Origin: Caulobacter segnis
GTDB lineage: Bacteria; Pseudomonadota; Alphaproteobacteria; Caulobacterales; Caulobacteraceae
Direction of reading: 5' to 3'
Length of the DNA: 64,000 nucleotides
Assembly (NCBI RefSeq): GCF_029543125.1
Contig: NZ_JARQWW010000004.1
Span: 1-64,000 of the forward strand
The notes below the pieces were generated by a model. That model was given only the letters and a program-made list of their open reading frames with translations. It made no database searches and was not told the DNA's origin. Positions within the stretch are counted from its first letter, which is position 1. Every line of letters begins with the position of its first letter. The position numbers and the translations under genes were made by a program. Shown here one piece after another: positions 18,146 through 28,095 of the stretch.

Positions 18146-19435
18146 ATGAGCGATGCAAAGTTCGGAGGCGTCACGCCTCCTCCCGTCTCAGAGAGAATTA
18201 CGAAATTCCGTTGGGTGATCGTCGGCCTGCTGTTCGCGGCCATGGTCATCAACTACGTCGACCGGCAGACCATCGGCCTGCTGAAGGCCGACCTGTCCAA
18301 GGAATTCAGCTGGTCGGAAACCGACTATGCCGACACGGTCTTCTGGTTCCAGGCGTCCTACGCCGTGGCCTACCTCTTCTGGGGCCGGATCATAGACAAG
18401 ATCGGGGCCCGCTACGGTTTCGCCATCGCCTTCGCGATCTGGCAGGTGGCGCACATCGCCCACGCCGGCGCGCGCGGCCTGACCGGCTTCATCTTTGCCC
18501 GCATCGCGCTGGGCGCCGGTGAAGGCGGCGGCTTCCCGGGCGGCATCAAGGCCGTGGCCGAGTGGTTCCCCAAGAAGGAACGCGCCTTCGCCACCGGCCT
18601 GTTCAACGCCGGCACCAACATCGGCGCCATCGTCACCCCGCTGGTCGTGCCCGTCGTGGCCCTGACCTGGGGCTGGCAGATGGCCTTCATCGTCACCGGC
18701 ATCGCCGGCCTCGTCTGGCTGCCGATCTGGCTCCTGGTCTACCGCAGCCCGCAAGAGCACAAGAGCGTCTCGCCGGGCGAACTGGCCCACATCACCCAGG
18801 ATCCCGCTGACCCGGTCGAGAAGATCGGCTGGTCGAAGATCCTGACCAAGCGCGAGACCTGGGCCTTCGCTCTGGGCAAGTTCCTGATCGACCCGGTCTG
18901 GTGGATGTTCCTCTTCTGGCTGCCGGATTTCCTGGGCAAGCGCCACGGCCTCGACCTGAAGAGCTTCGGCCCCCCGCTGATCGCCATCTACCTGCTGTCG
19001 GACGTCGGCAGCGTCGGCGGCGGCTGGCTGTCGTCCAAGTTCATGAACATGGGCTGGAGCATCAACAAGGCCCGCAAGATCACCATGCTGATCTGCGCCC
19101 TGCTCGCTGTGCCCGTGGCCTTCGCGGCCAATGTCGACAACCTCTGGGTCGCCGTGCTGATCATCGGCATCGCCACGGCGGCTCACCAAGGCTTCTCGGC
19201 CAACCTCTACACGCTGCCGGGCGACGTGTTCCCGCGCGGCGCAGTGGGCTCGGTGGTCGGCATCGGCGGCATGCTGGGCGCTTTCGGCGGCATGGCCATG
19301 GCCAAGTACGCCGGCTACGTCCTGGATCAGATCGGCACCTACACCCCGATCTTCATCCTGGCGGCCTCGGCCTATCTGATCGCCCTGGCCGTGGTTCACG
19401 TGCTCATGCCGAAGATGGATCCGGTCAAGGTCTGA
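18146..19435 (+). CDS. MFS hexuronate transporter (ExuT-like)
   Basis: A 429-residue inner-membrane major facilitator of the anion:cation symporter group that includes ExuT and related sugar-acid permeases. About twelve membrane segments are visible. The first, VIVGLLFAAMVINYVDRQTI, carries the NYVDR motif typical of this group; WGRIIDKIGARYGF is the loop 2-3 motif; GAGEGGGFPGGIKAVAEWFPKKER is the family signature around 115-140. It lies 64 bases after the hydratase and shares its operator, so uptake and catabolism are probably induced together. The substrate (glucuronate or galacturonate) is inferred from context. Confidence 0.88.
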   Translation: MSDAKFGGVTPPPVSERITKFRWVIVGLLFAAMVINYVDRQTIGLLKADLSKEFSWSETDYADTVFWFQASYAVAYLFWGRIIDKIGARYGFAIAFAIWQVAHIAHAGARGLTGFIFARIALGAGEGGGFPGGIKAVAEWFPKKERAFATGLFNAGTNIGAIVTPLVVPVVALTWGWQMAFIVTGIAGLVWLPIWLLVYRSPQEHKSVSPGELAHITQDPADPVEKIGWSKILTKRETWAFALGKFLIDPVWWMFLFWLPDFLGKRHGLDLKSFGPPLIAIYLLSDVGSVGGGWLSSKFMNMGWSINKARKITMLICALLAVPVAFAANVDNLWVAVLIIGIATAAHQGFSANLYTLPGDVFPRGAVGSVVGIGGMLGAFGGMAMAKYAGYVLDQIGTYTPIFILAASAYLIALAVVHVLMPKMDPVKV

Positions 19436-19460
19436 CCGGCCAGCATCGGCTGAAGATCAG

Positions 19461-19495
19461 CGGCGGCGCTCACTCGAGCGCCGCCGTTTTTCTTT
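19461..19495 (+). terminator. rho-independent terminator after the transporter
   Basis: CGGCGGCGCTC and GAGCGCCGCCG form a perfect 11-bp stem with an ACTC loop, followed by TTTTTCTTT. It closes the plus-strand hexuronate unit. Confidence 0.9.
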
Positions 19496-19498
19496 GGA

Positions 19499-20431
19499 TC
19501 AATTCGCCGGCAGAACGGTCATCAGCCCTCGGGCGAAACCGGACGGCGCCACCGTCAGGTGATCCTCGCCCGGCAGCACGTCGGAGCTGATGGTCAGGCC
19601 TGGATAGCCGCGCGACTTCAGGTTCGCCTCGAATAGCTGCATGTCGCCCACCAGATCGGCGTCGCGGTTGTAGCGGGGGTCAGCCGGCCGGATCGTCTCG
19701 TAACCGCCCACATACATGAACACCTTGGCCGGCAGATCCTTGTGCGTCTTGGCGTACTCCGCCTCGACCTTCAGCATGTGCTTCTTGTCGAACCAGAAGG
19801 ATGGGCTGCCCAGGATGTAGCCCTTGAACAACTCCGGCTCGTTCAGCAGGAACTCGGCGCCCAGCAGCCCGCCATAGGAATGGCCCAGGATGGTCCTCTT
19901 CGCGGGGTCGGCCCGGAACTTCCCCTCCACGAACGGCAGGACCTGCTCCCGGATGTACTGGCGATAAGCCGCGCTGCCGCCGTGGACCTCGCCCGGCGGC
20001 GAGCTGCTGGGGCCATTGGACGTCGGCGTATAGTCGCGGCGGCGGCTGGACGCGCCCCTGTCGCCCTCAGCGTAGGACAGCCCCACCAGGATGAAGTCGT
20101 CGACCTTCGGCCGGTCCAGGTTCAGCCGCCGCACCATCGAGCGGATCACCGGGAACGCATAGTCGGCGTCGGTGACGTACAGCACCGGATAGCGCCGCTG
20201 CGCATCGAACTCGTAGGAGGCCGGCAGGCTGACGAAGACCTGGTACTTCCGCCCGGAGGCCGGGTCAGGCACATCCCAAACCTGAGTGCCGGTCAGGACA
20301 TAGGGCGCGCCGTTCCCTGACTGCGCCGTGGTCACTGTCGGCGTCTGCGTCGTCCGCACCGCGCTGTTCTCGGTCTTGCCACACCCGGAAACGGCGATCG
20401 CCGCCGTCGCCGCCAGAACCATCAACCGCAT
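19499..20431 (-). CDS. alpha/beta-hydrolase esterase lipoprotein
   Basis: A 310-residue putative esterase (esterase D/Fes-IroE type fold). The N-terminus MRLMVLAATAAIAVSGCGK is a lipoprotein signal with Cys17. YPVLYVTDADYAF near 81-93 and the nucleophile elbow GHSYGG (about 187-192) are visible, and DLVGDM and GEDHLTVAP near the C-terminus can supply the acid and His. The family includes siderophore ester hydrolases, but no iron genes are adjacent, so the substrate is unknown. Confidence 0.8.
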   Translation of the reverse strand: MRLMVLAATAAIAVSGCGKTENSAVRTTQTPTVTTAQSGNGAPYVLTGTQVWDVPDPASGRKYQVFVSLPASYEFDAQRRYPVLYVTDADYAFPVIRSMVRRLNLDRPKVDDFILVGLSYAEGDRGASSRRRDYTPTSNGPSSSPPGEVHGGSAAYRQYIREQVLPFVEGKFRADPAKRTILGHSYGGLLGAEFLLNEPELFKGYILGSPSFWFDKKHMLKVEAEYAKTHKDLPAKVFMYVGGYETIRPADPRYNRDADLVGDMQLFEANLKSRGYPGLTISSDVLPGEDHLTVAPSGFARGLMTVLPAN

Positions 20432-20495
20432 GCATCTCTCCCCTAAAGCTTCACCATGGAAGGCTTCGCGGAGGAATGTGGCGCGGGCTGGGCGG

Positions 20496-21350
20496 CTATT
20501 TGCGGCCCTTGGGGACGTTGATGACCAGGTTGTCGATAAGGCGCGTCTTGCCGAAGCGCACGGCCATGGAGGCCAGGACCTCGCCCGACAGGCGGTCCTC
20601 GACCTCCTTCAAGGTCAGATTGTCGGCCAGGCTGACATAGTCGACTTCAGCAGACGGCTCCTCGCCGATGGTCCGGCGCATCGCCTCGCGCACCGCCTCG
20701 GCCTTCCGCTCGCCCCGCTCCACCAGGATGCGCGCCAGGGTCAGGGCGCGGAACAGCACCCGCGCGGACTGGCGGTCGGCCAGAGACAGGTAGACGTTGC
20801 GGCTGCTCATGGCCAAGCCGTCCGGCTCCCGCACCGTCGGGCAGATGACGATCTCCGAAGGGATCGACAGGTCCAGGGCCAGCTTGCGGATCACCGCCGC
20901 CTGCTGGGCGTCCTTCTGGCCGAAATAGGCGCGGGTCGGCTGGACGATGTTCAGCAGCTTGGCCACCACCGTCGCCACGCCGTTGAAGTGGCCGGGACGC
21001 GAGCCGCCCTCCAGCCCCTCGCTGACCCCGCCCACGGTGATGCTCGTGTCGAAACCCTCGGGGTACATCTCGATCGGCTCGGGCGTGAACACCAGGTCCA
21101 CCCCCGCCGCCTCCAGCAGCGACAGATCGCGCGGCAGGTCGCGGGGATAGCGCGACAGGTCCTCGTTCGGGCCGAACTGGGTCGGGTTGACGAAGATGCT
21201 GGCCGCCGCGGCCCCGCACTCCTCCTTGGCCCGCTTCATCAGGCTGATATGGCCCTCGTGCAGGTAGCCCATGGTCGGGGCGAAGCCGAGGTCGCCGAAA
21301 CGCGCCCGCTCGGCGCGGAATTCGGCGATGGTGGCGACGACCTTCATCAC
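20496..21350 (-). CDS. panC: pantothenate synthetase
   Basis: Condenses pantoate and beta-alanine with ATP to form pantothenate. The 284-residue protein has [19 protein letters not shown] (about 22-40, HIGH-type motif), [11 protein letters not shown] near 60-70, [12 protein letters not shown] near 143 and MSSRNVYLS near 179-187. Its start overlaps the panB stop by four bases, so the two are coupled. panD is divergent just beyond panB, completing the route to pantothenate except ketopantoate reductase. Confidence 0.95.
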   Translation of the reverse strand: MMKVVATIAEFRAERARFGDLGFAPTMGYLHEGHISLMKRAKEECGAAAASIFVNPTQFGPNEDLSRYPRDLPRDLSLLEAAGVDLVFTPEPIEMYPEGFDTSITVGGVSEGLEGGSRPGHFNGVATVVAKLLNIVQPTRAYFGQKDAQQAAVIRKLALDLSIPSEIVICPTVREPDGLAMSSRNVYLSLADRQSARVLFRALTLARILVERGERKAEAVREAMRRTIGEEPSAEVDYVSLADNLTLKEVEDRLSGEVLASMAVRFGKTRLIDNLVINVPKGRK

Positions 21351-22198
21351 GCGCCCTTCAGAGCTTCAGCCAGCTCGGCCGGGTCGATCTTGCTGCTGTT
21401 GGCGTCAGTGGGGAACGAGCCTCCGCGAACCTCATCCGCATAGGCCTTCACCGCGCCCTCGATCGCCGCGCCGACGTCGGCGAACTGCTTGGCGTGGCGG
21501 GGCGGCTTGTCGCCATAGAGACCCAGGATGTCGTGCCAGACCTGCACCTGGCCGTCGCAGCCCGCGCCGGCGCCGATGCCGATGGTTGGAATGGTCAGGC
21601 GCTTGGTGATCTCCGCCGCCAGGGCCGCGGGGGCCAGCTCGATCACCACGGCGAAGGCGCCGGCCTCTTGCAGGGCCAGGGCATCCTCCAGCATCCGTCG
21701 CGCGTCGGCGGCGGCCTTGCCCTGCACCTTCAGGCCGATCTGGTTCACCGACTGCGGCGTGAAGCCGATATGGCCCATGACCGGGATGCCCAGGTCCACC
21801 AGCTTGCGGACGATGGACGCGATGGACGCCCCGCCCTCCAGCTTCACGCCAGCCACGCCCGCCTCTTGCAGCAGACGGCCCGCCGACCGCACGGCCGAGG
21901 CTTCGTCGGCATAGCTCAGGAACGGCAGGTCGGCGATCACCAGGGCCTTGCCCGCGCCACGCACAACGGCGGCCGCGTGGCGCACCATGTCGTCCACCGT
22001 CACCGGCAGGGTCGTGCCGTGGCCGTGGACCACCATGCCCAGGCTGTCGCCCACCAGCAGCACCGGCACGCCCGCCCGTTCGGCCAGGATCGCCGAGGTG
22101 AAGTCATAGGCGGTCAGCATGGCGATCTTCTCGCTCCGGGCCTTCATGTCGGCCAGGTCGAGGGTCGTCACGGACTTCTGCGAAATCGTCGCGGACAT
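21347..22198 (-). CDS. panB: 3-methyl-2-oxobutanoate hydroxymethyltransferase
   Basis: Transfers a hydroxymethyl group from 5,10-methylene-THF to alpha-ketoisovalerate, the first committed step of pantothenate synthesis. The 283-residue protein has [13 protein letters not shown] near 24-36, [12 protein letters not shown] near 49-60, [14 protein letters not shown], and [12 protein letters not shown] near 136-147. It is the first gene of panBC. Confidence 0.95.
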   Translation of the reverse strand: MSATISQKSVTTLDLADMKARSEKIAMLTAYDFTSAILAERAGVPVLLVGDSLGMVVHGHGTTLPVTVDDMVRHAAAVVRGAGKALVIADLPFLSYADEASAVRSAGRLLQEAGVAGVKLEGGASIASIVRKLVDLGIPVMGHIGFTPQSVNQIGLKVQGKAAADARRMLEDALALQEAGAFAVVIELAPAALAAEITKRLTIPTIGIGAGAGCDGQVQVWHDILGLYGDKPPRHAKQFADVGAAIEGAVKAYADEVRGGSFPTDANSSKIDPAELAEALKGA

Positions 22199-22303
22199 AG
22201 GTTATCACACGTAAGCTGACAAAACGGGTCGCGGACCCTATATCACGCGCCAAGACGGCGCCCAGACGAACCGTCACCCGCAGGTCGAGATAGAGAGTTG
22301 ATC

Positions 22304-22672
22304 ATGCGCGTTCTGATGCGCTCGAAAATCCACAACGCCACGGTCACCGAGGCCAACCTAGCCTATGTCGGGTCGATCACCATCGACCAGGACCTGCTGG
22401 ACCATGTGGATCTGTGGGCGGGCGAAAAGGTGCTGGTGGTGTCTAACACCAGCGGCGCGCGCCTTGAGACCTATGTCATCGCCGGCCCGCGCGGCTCTGG
22501 CTGCATCTGCGTGAACGGCGCCGCCGCCCACCTGATCGGCGAGGGCGAGCAGATAATCATCATCGCCTTCGAAATCACCGACAAGCCGGTTCAGCCGAAG
22601 GTGATCCTGGTGGACGAGAAGAACCGCTTCGTGCGTTCGCTGGTCGAGGAGCCCTCGACCGTCATCGCCTAG
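22304..22672 (+). CDS. panD: aspartate 1-decarboxylase (pyruvoyl-dependent)
   Basis: Makes beta-alanine for PanC. The proenzyme cleaves itself at Gly23-Ser24 in YVGSITID to produce the pyruvoyl cofactor. Other family motifs are [12 protein letters not shown] (about 50-61) and the Gly-rich [19 protein letters not shown]. At 122 residues it is near the usual length. A TTG at 22298 is in frame, but ATG 22304 fits E. coli PanD better. Transcription diverges from panBC. Confidence 0.93.
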   Translation: MRVLMRSKIHNATVTEANLAYVGSITIDQDLLDHVDLWAGEKVLVVSNTSGARLETYVIAGPRGSGCICVNGAAAHLIGEGEQIIIIAFEITDKPVQPKVILVDEKNRFVRSLVEEPSTVIA

Positions 22673-22860
22673 TTCTGCGCTGGGCTGTTTTGGCGCGGTC
22701 CCTCCTGACCGCCAGCCGGGCTTGTGGCCGCGATCTGGCCGCCCGACTCATGGCCGGGGCTGTTCAGGCCGAAATAGGCGATAGCGCCGACAATCAACGC
22801 GCCGACCACGCCCAGGATCGCCCAGCCGCGCTTGACCGAACCCTGCATCTTTTCCGCCAT
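22669..22860 (-). CDS. small single-pass membrane protein
   Basis: A 63-residue protein with a charged N-terminus ([12 protein letters not shown]), one membrane segment ([20 protein letters not shown], about 13-32) and a Gly/Ser/Gln-rich tail. AAGGAGAT lies seven bases before the ATG, which clearly sets the start; the longer open frame upstream runs antisense through the tRNA gene and is not coding. Its stop shares four bases with panD's. No known function. Confidence 0.65.
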   Translation of the reverse strand: MAEKMQGSVKRGWAILGVVGALIVGAIAYFGLNSPGHESGGQIAATSPAGGQEGPRQNSPAQN

Positions 22861-22991
22861 GGCGATCTCCTTTGGGAGGGAAACCGGGGGCTGACAGTCT
22901 TGGTTCCAAATCGGAGACTTCCACCCTTGCGGCGAAGCATCCCCCCGACTATGGTCCGCGCCGCTTCGACCGGCGCCCCGCGCCAACGAGC

Positions 22992-23066
22992 GGGCCGGTA
23001 GCTCAGTGGTAGAGCATTCGACTTTTAATCGAATGGTCGTGAGTTCGAACCTCACCCGGCCTACCA
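22992..23066 (+). tRNA. tRNA-Lys (anticodon UUU)
   Basis: A full cloverleaf is visible: acceptor GGGCCGG/CCGGCCT, D arm GCTC...GAGC, anticodon stem TTCGA/TCGAA around loop CTTTTAA (anticodon TTT), T arm GTGAG-TTCGAAC-CTCAC, discriminator A and an encoded CCA. Confidence 0.97.
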
Positions 23067-23127
23067 TTCTCCTACGAGAATAAAGTTCGACCGCCCCACC
23101 CACTGGATCTACGTCGGCGTCATCGCG

Positions 23128-23661
23128 TTGTTCGTCGTCATGACAGCCGTGCGGCTGCTGTCAGGCCCTGAAAGCTGGGGCTCTGCGGCGGACTGGGCGG
23201 CGGCGGGCGCCAGCGTGCTGGTGGTCTTAGTCACCCTGGAGCTGGCCACGGCCGAGCGCCGGAACATCGAGGCCCGGCGGGCGGCCGAGCGGCTGAGCCT
23301 GCTCGACGCCGTGCAGGACGTGGTTCAGGCGGTGACCCGCCACAACGCCGTGATCCGCAACGCCGCCAAGAATCGCGATCACGGCCATATCCAGCAGATC
23401 ACCGTCTCGGAGTTCCGTCACAACGACGAGGCGCTGAACGGCCTGTTCTCCATGCCGCCCACCCAGTGGCCGACGGCGGAGCTGTATCGTCGCGCCTTCC
23501 AGGTGTCGCTGCAGCGGGACCATCTGATCCGGGCGATGGGAGAGCTCTCGACGCAAGAGCGGCTGTCCAAGGCCGATTGGGACGAGTTCGACCGCGCCCT
23601 GCGGCGTTCCGCCGACGCGGAACAGAAGTTCACCGAGGCCCTGGCCGCGGCTCGCGCTTGA
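23128..23661 (+). CDS. membrane-anchored helical protein, unknown function
   Basis: At least 177 residues from TTG 23128. There is an initial hydrophobic segment, a second one (ADWAAAGASVLVVLVTLELA, about 22-41), then a long cytoplasmic helical region rich in Arg and Glu. The frame continues coding-like upstream (FDRPTHWIYVGVIALF) to about 23083 without an ATG, GTG or TTG, so the true start is uncertain; the tRNA gene ends at 23066. The function was not recognised. Confidence 0.6.
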   Translation: MFVVMTAVRLLSGPESWGSAADWAAAGASVLVVLVTLELATAERRNIEARRAAERLSLLDAVQDVVQAVTRHNAVIRNAAKNRDHGHIQQITVSEFRHNDEALNGLFSMPPTQWPTAELYRRAFQVSLQRDHLIRAMGELSTQERLSKADWDEFDRALRRSADAEQKFTEALAAARA

Positions 23662-23733
23662 GCGCCAGAATTATACTTTCGTAACGTCACCGTTCCTCGT
23701 TGCCGCCTTCGAGACGAGCGGTATCTTGGCCCT

Positions 23734-24327
23734 ATGCGTATGCTTCTGATCACTCTCGCCCTGGCCGTTCCGGCGGTCGCCCTCGCCCAGCCTTCCCGTC
23801 CGCAAGACGACGAGGCGCGCATCAAGACCACCGGCGAGGCCAACAGCGAAAGCATCCAGGGCGCGGCCCAGGCGCCGCTGCGTGACCTGAACGTGGTCCG
23901 CACCAAGATCCCCCCGATCCTGCTGGAGGTCATGCACGACCCCTACGAGCGGCCATCACCTTCCAACTGCCGTCGGATAGCTGAACTGGTCCGTCCGCTG
24001 GACGAGGCCCTGGGCGTCGATCTGGACCAGCTTCCGGCCGGCGAGGACGAGGACCTGCTGGATCGCGGCAAGACCGTCTCCTACGGCGTCATGGCCGGCG
24101 TGGCGTCGAGCCTCATCCCCTTCCGGGGCGGCGTGCGGATGCTGACCGGCGCGGAACGGCACGATCGACTGGTGGCGGCGGCCATCACCTCGGGCAACGT
24201 GCGCCGCGCCTATCTGAAGGGCCTCGGCGAATCCAAGGGCTGCAATCCGCCCGCGACCCCCACCCACGTGAAGAGCAGCATCCCCCGCGAGGAGAAGCGC
24301 TCCGGGCCGAAATACCCGATCCGCTAG
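23734..24327 (+). CDS. secreted protein, unknown function
   Basis: A 197-residue protein with a signal peptide ([18 protein letters not shown], cut before QP). The mature region has an acidic patch ([11 protein letters not shown]), a hydrophobic Gly-rich stretch [21 protein letters not shown] (about 117-137) and a basic tail. Two cysteines (near 80 and 168) could pair. Its stop overlaps the convergent tgt stop by four bases. Not recognised. Confidence 0.65.
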   Translation: MRMLLITLALAVPAVALAQPSRPQDDEARIKTTGEANSESIQGAAQAPLRDLNVVRTKIPPILLEVMHDPYERPSPSNCRRIAELVRPLDEALGVDLDQLPAGEDEDLLDRGKTVSYGVMAGVASSLIPFRGGVRMLTGAERHDRLVAAAITSGNVRRAYLKGLGESKGCNPPATPTHVKSSIPREEKRSGPKYPIR

Positions 24328-25448
24328 CCGCCCTTGGCGGCCAGGTGGCGTTCGCGGAAGTTCTTGCGGAACGCCTCGAACCGCCCCTCCTCGATCGCCG
24401 CGCGCATGGCGGCGGTCAGGGTCTGGAAGAAGGCGATGTTGTGCCAGGACAGCAGGACCTGGCCCAGGATCTCGTCCGACCGCACCAGGTGATGCAGATA
24501 GGCCTTTGAATAGGCGCTGCTGGCCGGACAGGCGCTGGCCTCGTCCAGCGGGCTGTCGTCCTCGGCGAAGCGGGCGTTCTTCAGGTTGATCGCACCGTCC
24601 CACGTCCAGGCCTGACCGTGGCGGCCCGAACGGGTCGGCAGGACGCAGTCGAACATGTCGACGCCGCGCGCCACCGCCTCCACCAGGTCGATGGGCTTGC
24701 CCACCCCCATCAGGTAGCGCGGCCGGTCGGCGGGCAGCATGGCGGGGGCGTAGTCGAGCACCTCGCACATGGCCTCATGCCCCTCGCCCACGGCGAGGCC
24801 GCCCAGGGCGTAGCCGTCGAAGCCGATCTCTTGCAGGCGTTCCGCCGACTCCCGACGCAGATGCTCGAAGGTCGAGCCCTGCTGAATGCCGAACAGGGCC
24901 TGGCTGTCACGGTCGCCGAACGCGGCCTTGGACCGTGCGCCCCAGCGGGCGGACAGCAGCAGCGCCTCGCGGGCGCGCTTCTCCTCCGCCGGCCAGGCGA
25001 CGCACTCGTCCAGCTGCATGACGATGTCGCTGCCCAGCAGGTCGGCCTGGATCTCGATGGACCGTTCCGGCGTCAGGACGTGCTTGGAGCCGTCGATATG
25101 GCTGGCGAAGGTCACCGCCTCTTCGGTCACCTTGCTGATGCCCGACAGGCTCATCACCTGGAAGCCGCCGCTGTCCGTCAGGATCGGCTTGTCCCAGCGC
25201 ATGAACCTGTGCAGCCCGCCCAGGCGCTTCACCCGCTCGGCCGTGGGCCGCAGCATCAGGTGATAGGTGTTGCCCAGGATGATGTCGGCGCCGGTCTGGG
25301 CGACCTGATCCACGGTCAGGGCCTTCACGGTGCCGGCCGTGCCCACGGGCATGAAGGCCGGGGTGCGGATATCGCCGCGCGGGGTCTTCAGGACGCCCGT
25401 GCGGGCCCCGCCGTCGGTTGCTTTCAGTTCAAAGGGAAAGGCTGCCAT
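24324..25448 (-). CDS. tgt: queuine tRNA-ribosyltransferase
   Basis: Exchanges guanine-34 of GUN-anticodon tRNAs for preQ1 in queuosine synthesis. The 374-residue protein shows the TIM-barrel signatures [11 protein letters not shown] near 58, [12 protein letters not shown] near 90, [20 protein letters not shown] near 214 and [12 protein letters not shown]. The usual zinc motif CxCxxC...H reads S305-x-C307-x-x-S310 with His336, so two of the three cysteine ligands are Ser. The ATG at 25448 shares one base with the queA stop. Despite the altered zinc site it is full length and in the expected operon. Confidence 0.93.
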   Translation of the reverse strand: MAAFPFELKATDGGARTGVLKTPRGDIRTPAFMPVGTAGTVKALTVDQVAQTGADIILGNTYHLMLRPTAERVKRLGGLHRFMRWDKPILTDSGGFQVMSLSGISKVTEEAVTFASHIDGSKHVLTPERSIEIQADLLGSDIVMQLDECVAWPAEEKRAREALLLSARWGARSKAAFGDRDSQALFGIQQGSTFEHLRRESAERLQEIGFDGYALGGLAVGEGHEAMCEVLDYAPAMLPADRPRYLMGVGKPIDLVEAVARGVDMFDCVLPTRSGRHGQAWTWDGAINLKNARFAEDDSPLDEASACPASSAYSKAYLHHLVRSDEILGQVLLSWHNIAFFQTLTAAMRAAIEEGRFEAFRKNFRERHLAAKGG

Positions 25449-26497
25449 CAGGCGGCCCGCCATAGCAGGCTGCCGTCGCCATAGGAATAGAAGCGGTATC
25501 CGTCCGCGATGGCGTGCTCGTAGGCCGCCCGCATGGTCGCCTGCCCGGCGAAGGCGCTGACCAGCATGAACAGGGTCGATTTGGGCAGGTGGAAATTGGT
25601 CATCAGACCGTCGGCGGCCCGGAAGCGATAGCCCGGCGTGATGAAGATGGCGGTGTCATCCGCGAACGGCTTGATCACCCCGTCCTCGCCCGTGGCGCTC
25701 TCCAGCAGGCGCAGGGACGTCGTGCCCACGCAGATGATCCGCCCCCCAGCGGCATGGACGGCGTTCAGGGCGTCGGCGGTCTCGCGCGGCACCACGCCGA
25801 ACTCGGCGTGCATCTTGTGTTCGGATACGTCGTCGGTCTTCACTGGCAGGAAGGTCCCCGCCCCCACATGCAGGGTGACGAAGTGGGTCGATACGCCCCG
25901 CTCGCGGATCGCGGTCAGCAGCTCCGGCGTGAAGTGCAGGCCGGCGGTCGGCGCGGCGACAGAGCCGTCCTCGCGCGCATAGACCGTCTGGTAATCGCTG
26001 CGGTCCTGGGCGTCCTCGCCCCGCTTGGCGGCGATATAGGGCGGCAGGGGCATGTCGCCCCGGGTGTTGATCGCCTGGTCCAGGTCCGGCCCCGACAGGT
26101 CGAAGGCCAGCAGCACCTCGCCCCCGTCGTGCTTTTCGACCACCGTGGCGTCGAGCCCCTCGCCGAAGTTGACGCGGTCGCCGGCCTTCAGGCGCTTGCC
26201 CGGCCGCATGAAGGCGGTCCAGCGGTCGGCGGCGGCGCGCTTGTGCAGGGTCGCCTCGACCACGGTGATGTTGCCGTCCCGCGCCCGCGTGCCTGACAGA
26301 CGAGCGGGAATGACCTTGGTGTCGTTGAACACCAGGGCGTCGCCAGGCTGCAGCAGACCCGGCAGATCGCGGACGATCAGGTCGGACATTCCCTGCTCGG
26401 GTTGAACCAGCAGCAGGCGCGCGGAATCGCGGGGCTGGGCCGGCCGCAGGGCGATGCGGTCTTCGGGCAGGTCGAAATCGAAATCGGACAGGCGCAT
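25448..26497 (-). CDS. queA: S-adenosylmethionine:tRNA ribosyltransferase-isomerase
   Basis: Transfers and isomerises the ribosyl group of SAM onto preQ1-tRNA to give epoxyqueuosine, the step after Tgt. The 349-residue protein starts [20 protein letters not shown]. It has [30 protein letters not shown] near 57-68, [12 protein letters not shown] near 170, [10 protein letters not shown] and the C-terminal [14 protein letters not shown]. An upstream extension of the frame is rejected because the family starts at this ATG. queA-tgt form an operon. Confidence 0.95.
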   Translation of the reverse strand: MRLSDFDFDLPEDRIALRPAQPRDSARLLLVQPEQGMSDLIVRDLPGLLQPGDALVFNDTKVIPARLSGTRARDGNITVVEATLHKRAAADRWTAFMRPGKRLKAGDRVNFGEGLDATVVEKHDGGEVLLAFDLSGPDLDQAINTRGDMPLPPYIAAKRGEDAQDRSDYQTVYAREDGSVAAPTAGLHFTPELLTAIRERGVSTHFVTLHVGAGTFLPVKTDDVSEHKMHAEFGVVPRETADALNAVHAAGGRIICVGTTSLRLLESATGEDGVIKPFADDTAIFITPGYRFRAADGLMTNFHLPKSTLFMLVSAFAGQATMRAAYEHAIADGYRFYSYGDGSLLWRAA

Positions 26498-26617
26498 TGG
26501 GCGCGGTGAAGGCCACGGCGCGAGGATCAGGTCAAGCACAAGGCGCCGGTGAAGACGCCGCAGCGCCATCGCCAAGCTTCCTCAAACGCGTCCGAAATAA
26601 CGTGCTAGAGGCACGCC

Positions 26618-27622
26618 GTGAGACTGATTTTGAATCTTGCCCTGCTGCTTTTGCGCGCCGGCGCCCTGGCCCTGGCCCTGGGCTGCGCCTTGCTGGCCAT
26701 CGCTGCGCAGGGCGGCCGCTGGTCGGCGACCCTGGACACGGCGGCGCACTTCTCGCCGCTCTGGCTGGTGGGCGGTCTTCTGGCGGCTGTTCTCGGCGCC
26801 CTCGTCTCCCGTCAGGAGGAACGGCGCGCGATCCTGGTCGTGGCGGCGACGGCGGTGATCCTGTCCGGGCTTCAGATGGCGCCGGAGTTGTGGGCCCGTG
26901 CGACCCAGGAAACGGTCGCGCCGGGGGGCGAGACGCTGAAGGTCATCCAGTTCAACGCCTGGGGCGACAACGACGACCCGGAAGGCTCCGCCCGCTGGGT
27001 CATCGAGCAGAACGCCGACATTGTGCTGGTCGAGGAGAGCTATGGCGGGCGCGGGCGTTTCCACAAGCTGCTGCGCGAGGCCTATCCCCACCGCACTGCC
27101 TGCCCCAGGACCCGTCCCTGCCAGAACCTGATCCTCAGCAAGGAGGAGCCGACCGAACAGGGCGACTTCGCTGACCGCCCCGGCGAGCGGAACGGAAGGC
27201 CCTTCCTGTCTGTGGTCTATGCCAAGTTCGGCGAGGGCGACCGCGCCTTCACCGCCATGAACGCCCACTACGCTTGGCCTTGGCCCGCCGGCTATCAGCA
27301 GGCCCAGTCCGCCGCCCTGGCCGAGAAGCTGACGTCGTTCGACCACGACAACCTGATCCTGACGGGGGACTTCAACTCAACCCCGTGGTCATTCACCCTG
27401 CAGCGGCAGGACAAGGCGTTCGCCATGGAGCGACGCACCCGCGCCATGCCCAGCTGGCCGGCGCGTTTCGAGCGGACGGGCTTCCAACCGCTGTTTCCGA
27501 TTTTGCCGATTGATCACGTCTACGCCGGCAAGGCCTGGCGGACGGTGAAGGTCGAGCGGGGTCCGAGACTGGGCTCGGACCACCGCCCGGTGGTCGTCAC
27601 ATTGACGCGCGTCGGCCGTTAG
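26618..27622 (+). CDS. membrane-anchored endonuclease/exonuclease/phosphatase family protein
   Basis: A 334-residue protein with three N-terminal hydrophobic segments (within about 3-95), then an EEP hydrolase domain. VIQFNAWGDN (near 109-118) is the Asn motif, LVEES the Glu motif, MNAHY, LTGDFNSTPWS (about 250-260) the DxN motif, and LGSDHRPVVV near the end the catalytic SDH. Relatives cleave phosphodiester bonds in nucleic acids or lipids; with the active domain probably outside the membrane, the substrate is open. The start is GTG. It converges on the cyclophilin with a four-base overlap. Confidence 0.82.
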   Translation: MRLILNLALLLLRAGALALALGCALLAIAAQGGRWSATLDTAAHFSPLWLVGGLLAAVLGALVSRQEERRAILVVAATAVILSGLQMAPELWARATQETVAPGGETLKVIQFNAWGDNDDPEGSARWVIEQNADIVLVEESYGGRGRFHKLLREAYPHRTACPRTRPCQNLILSKEEPTEQGDFADRPGERNGRPFLSVVYAKFGEGDRAFTAMNAHYAWPWPAGYQQAQSAALAEKLTSFDHDNLILTGDFNSTPWSFTLQRQDKAFAMERRTRAMPSWPARFERTGFQPLFPILPIDHVYAGKAWRTVKVERGPRLGSDHRPVVVTLTRVGR

Positions 27623-28086
27623 GCGTCGGCGGCGACCTTGAAGCTCAGGATCTTGCCCGGGTTCTGCGGCGGTTCGCCGACCGGCAGGGCGTCCACATTC
27701 TCCATGCCTTCAACCACCTCGCCCCACACGGTGTACTGACCGTCCAGGAAGGTGACTTCGTCGAAGCAGATGAAGAACTGGCTGTTGGCCGAGTTCGGAT
27801 CCGGGGTGCGCGCCATCGAGCAGACGCCACGGACGTGCTCGGCGTTGGAGAACTCCGCCTTCAGGTCCGGCTTGTCCGACCCGCCGCGGCCGGTGCCGGT
27901 CGGATCGCCGCCTTGGGCCATGAAGCCGGGGATGACGCGGTGGAAGGTCACGCCGTCATAAAAACCCTCGCGGGCCAGTTCCTTGATCCGGGCGACGTGG
28001 CCCGGAGCCAGGTCAGGACGGAGGCGAATGACGACACGACCGCTTTCCAGGGTCATGACGATGGTGTTTTCAGGATCGGTGCTCAT
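27619..28086 (-). CDS. peptidyl-prolyl cis-trans isomerase (cytoplasmic cyclophilin)
   Basis: A 155-residue cyclophilin without a signal peptide, so cytoplasmic. It contains FYDGVTFHRVIPGFMAQGGDPTGTG near 45-69, the PPIase active region, and SANSQFFICF near 108-117 (family motif NSQFFI). It speeds proline isomerisation in folding. It follows an exported paralogue by nine bases, so one transcript probably serves both compartments. Confidence 0.93.
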   Translation of the reverse strand: MSTDPENTIVMTLESGRVVIRLRPDLAPGHVARIKELAREGFYDGVTFHRVIPGFMAQGGDPTGTGRGGSDKPDLKAEFSNAEHVRGVCSMARTPDPNSANSQFFICFDEVTFLDGQYTVWGEVVEGMENVDALPVGEPPQNPGKILSFKVAADA

Positions 28087-28095
28087 GAAACCGCC

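Noticed and set aside
22861-23103. Upstream extension of the 63-residue membrane protein, including a stretch reading VGRVRFELTTIRLKVECS
   Set aside because: That stretch is the antisense translation of the tRNA-Lys gene, and a strong ribosome site marks the internal ATG.
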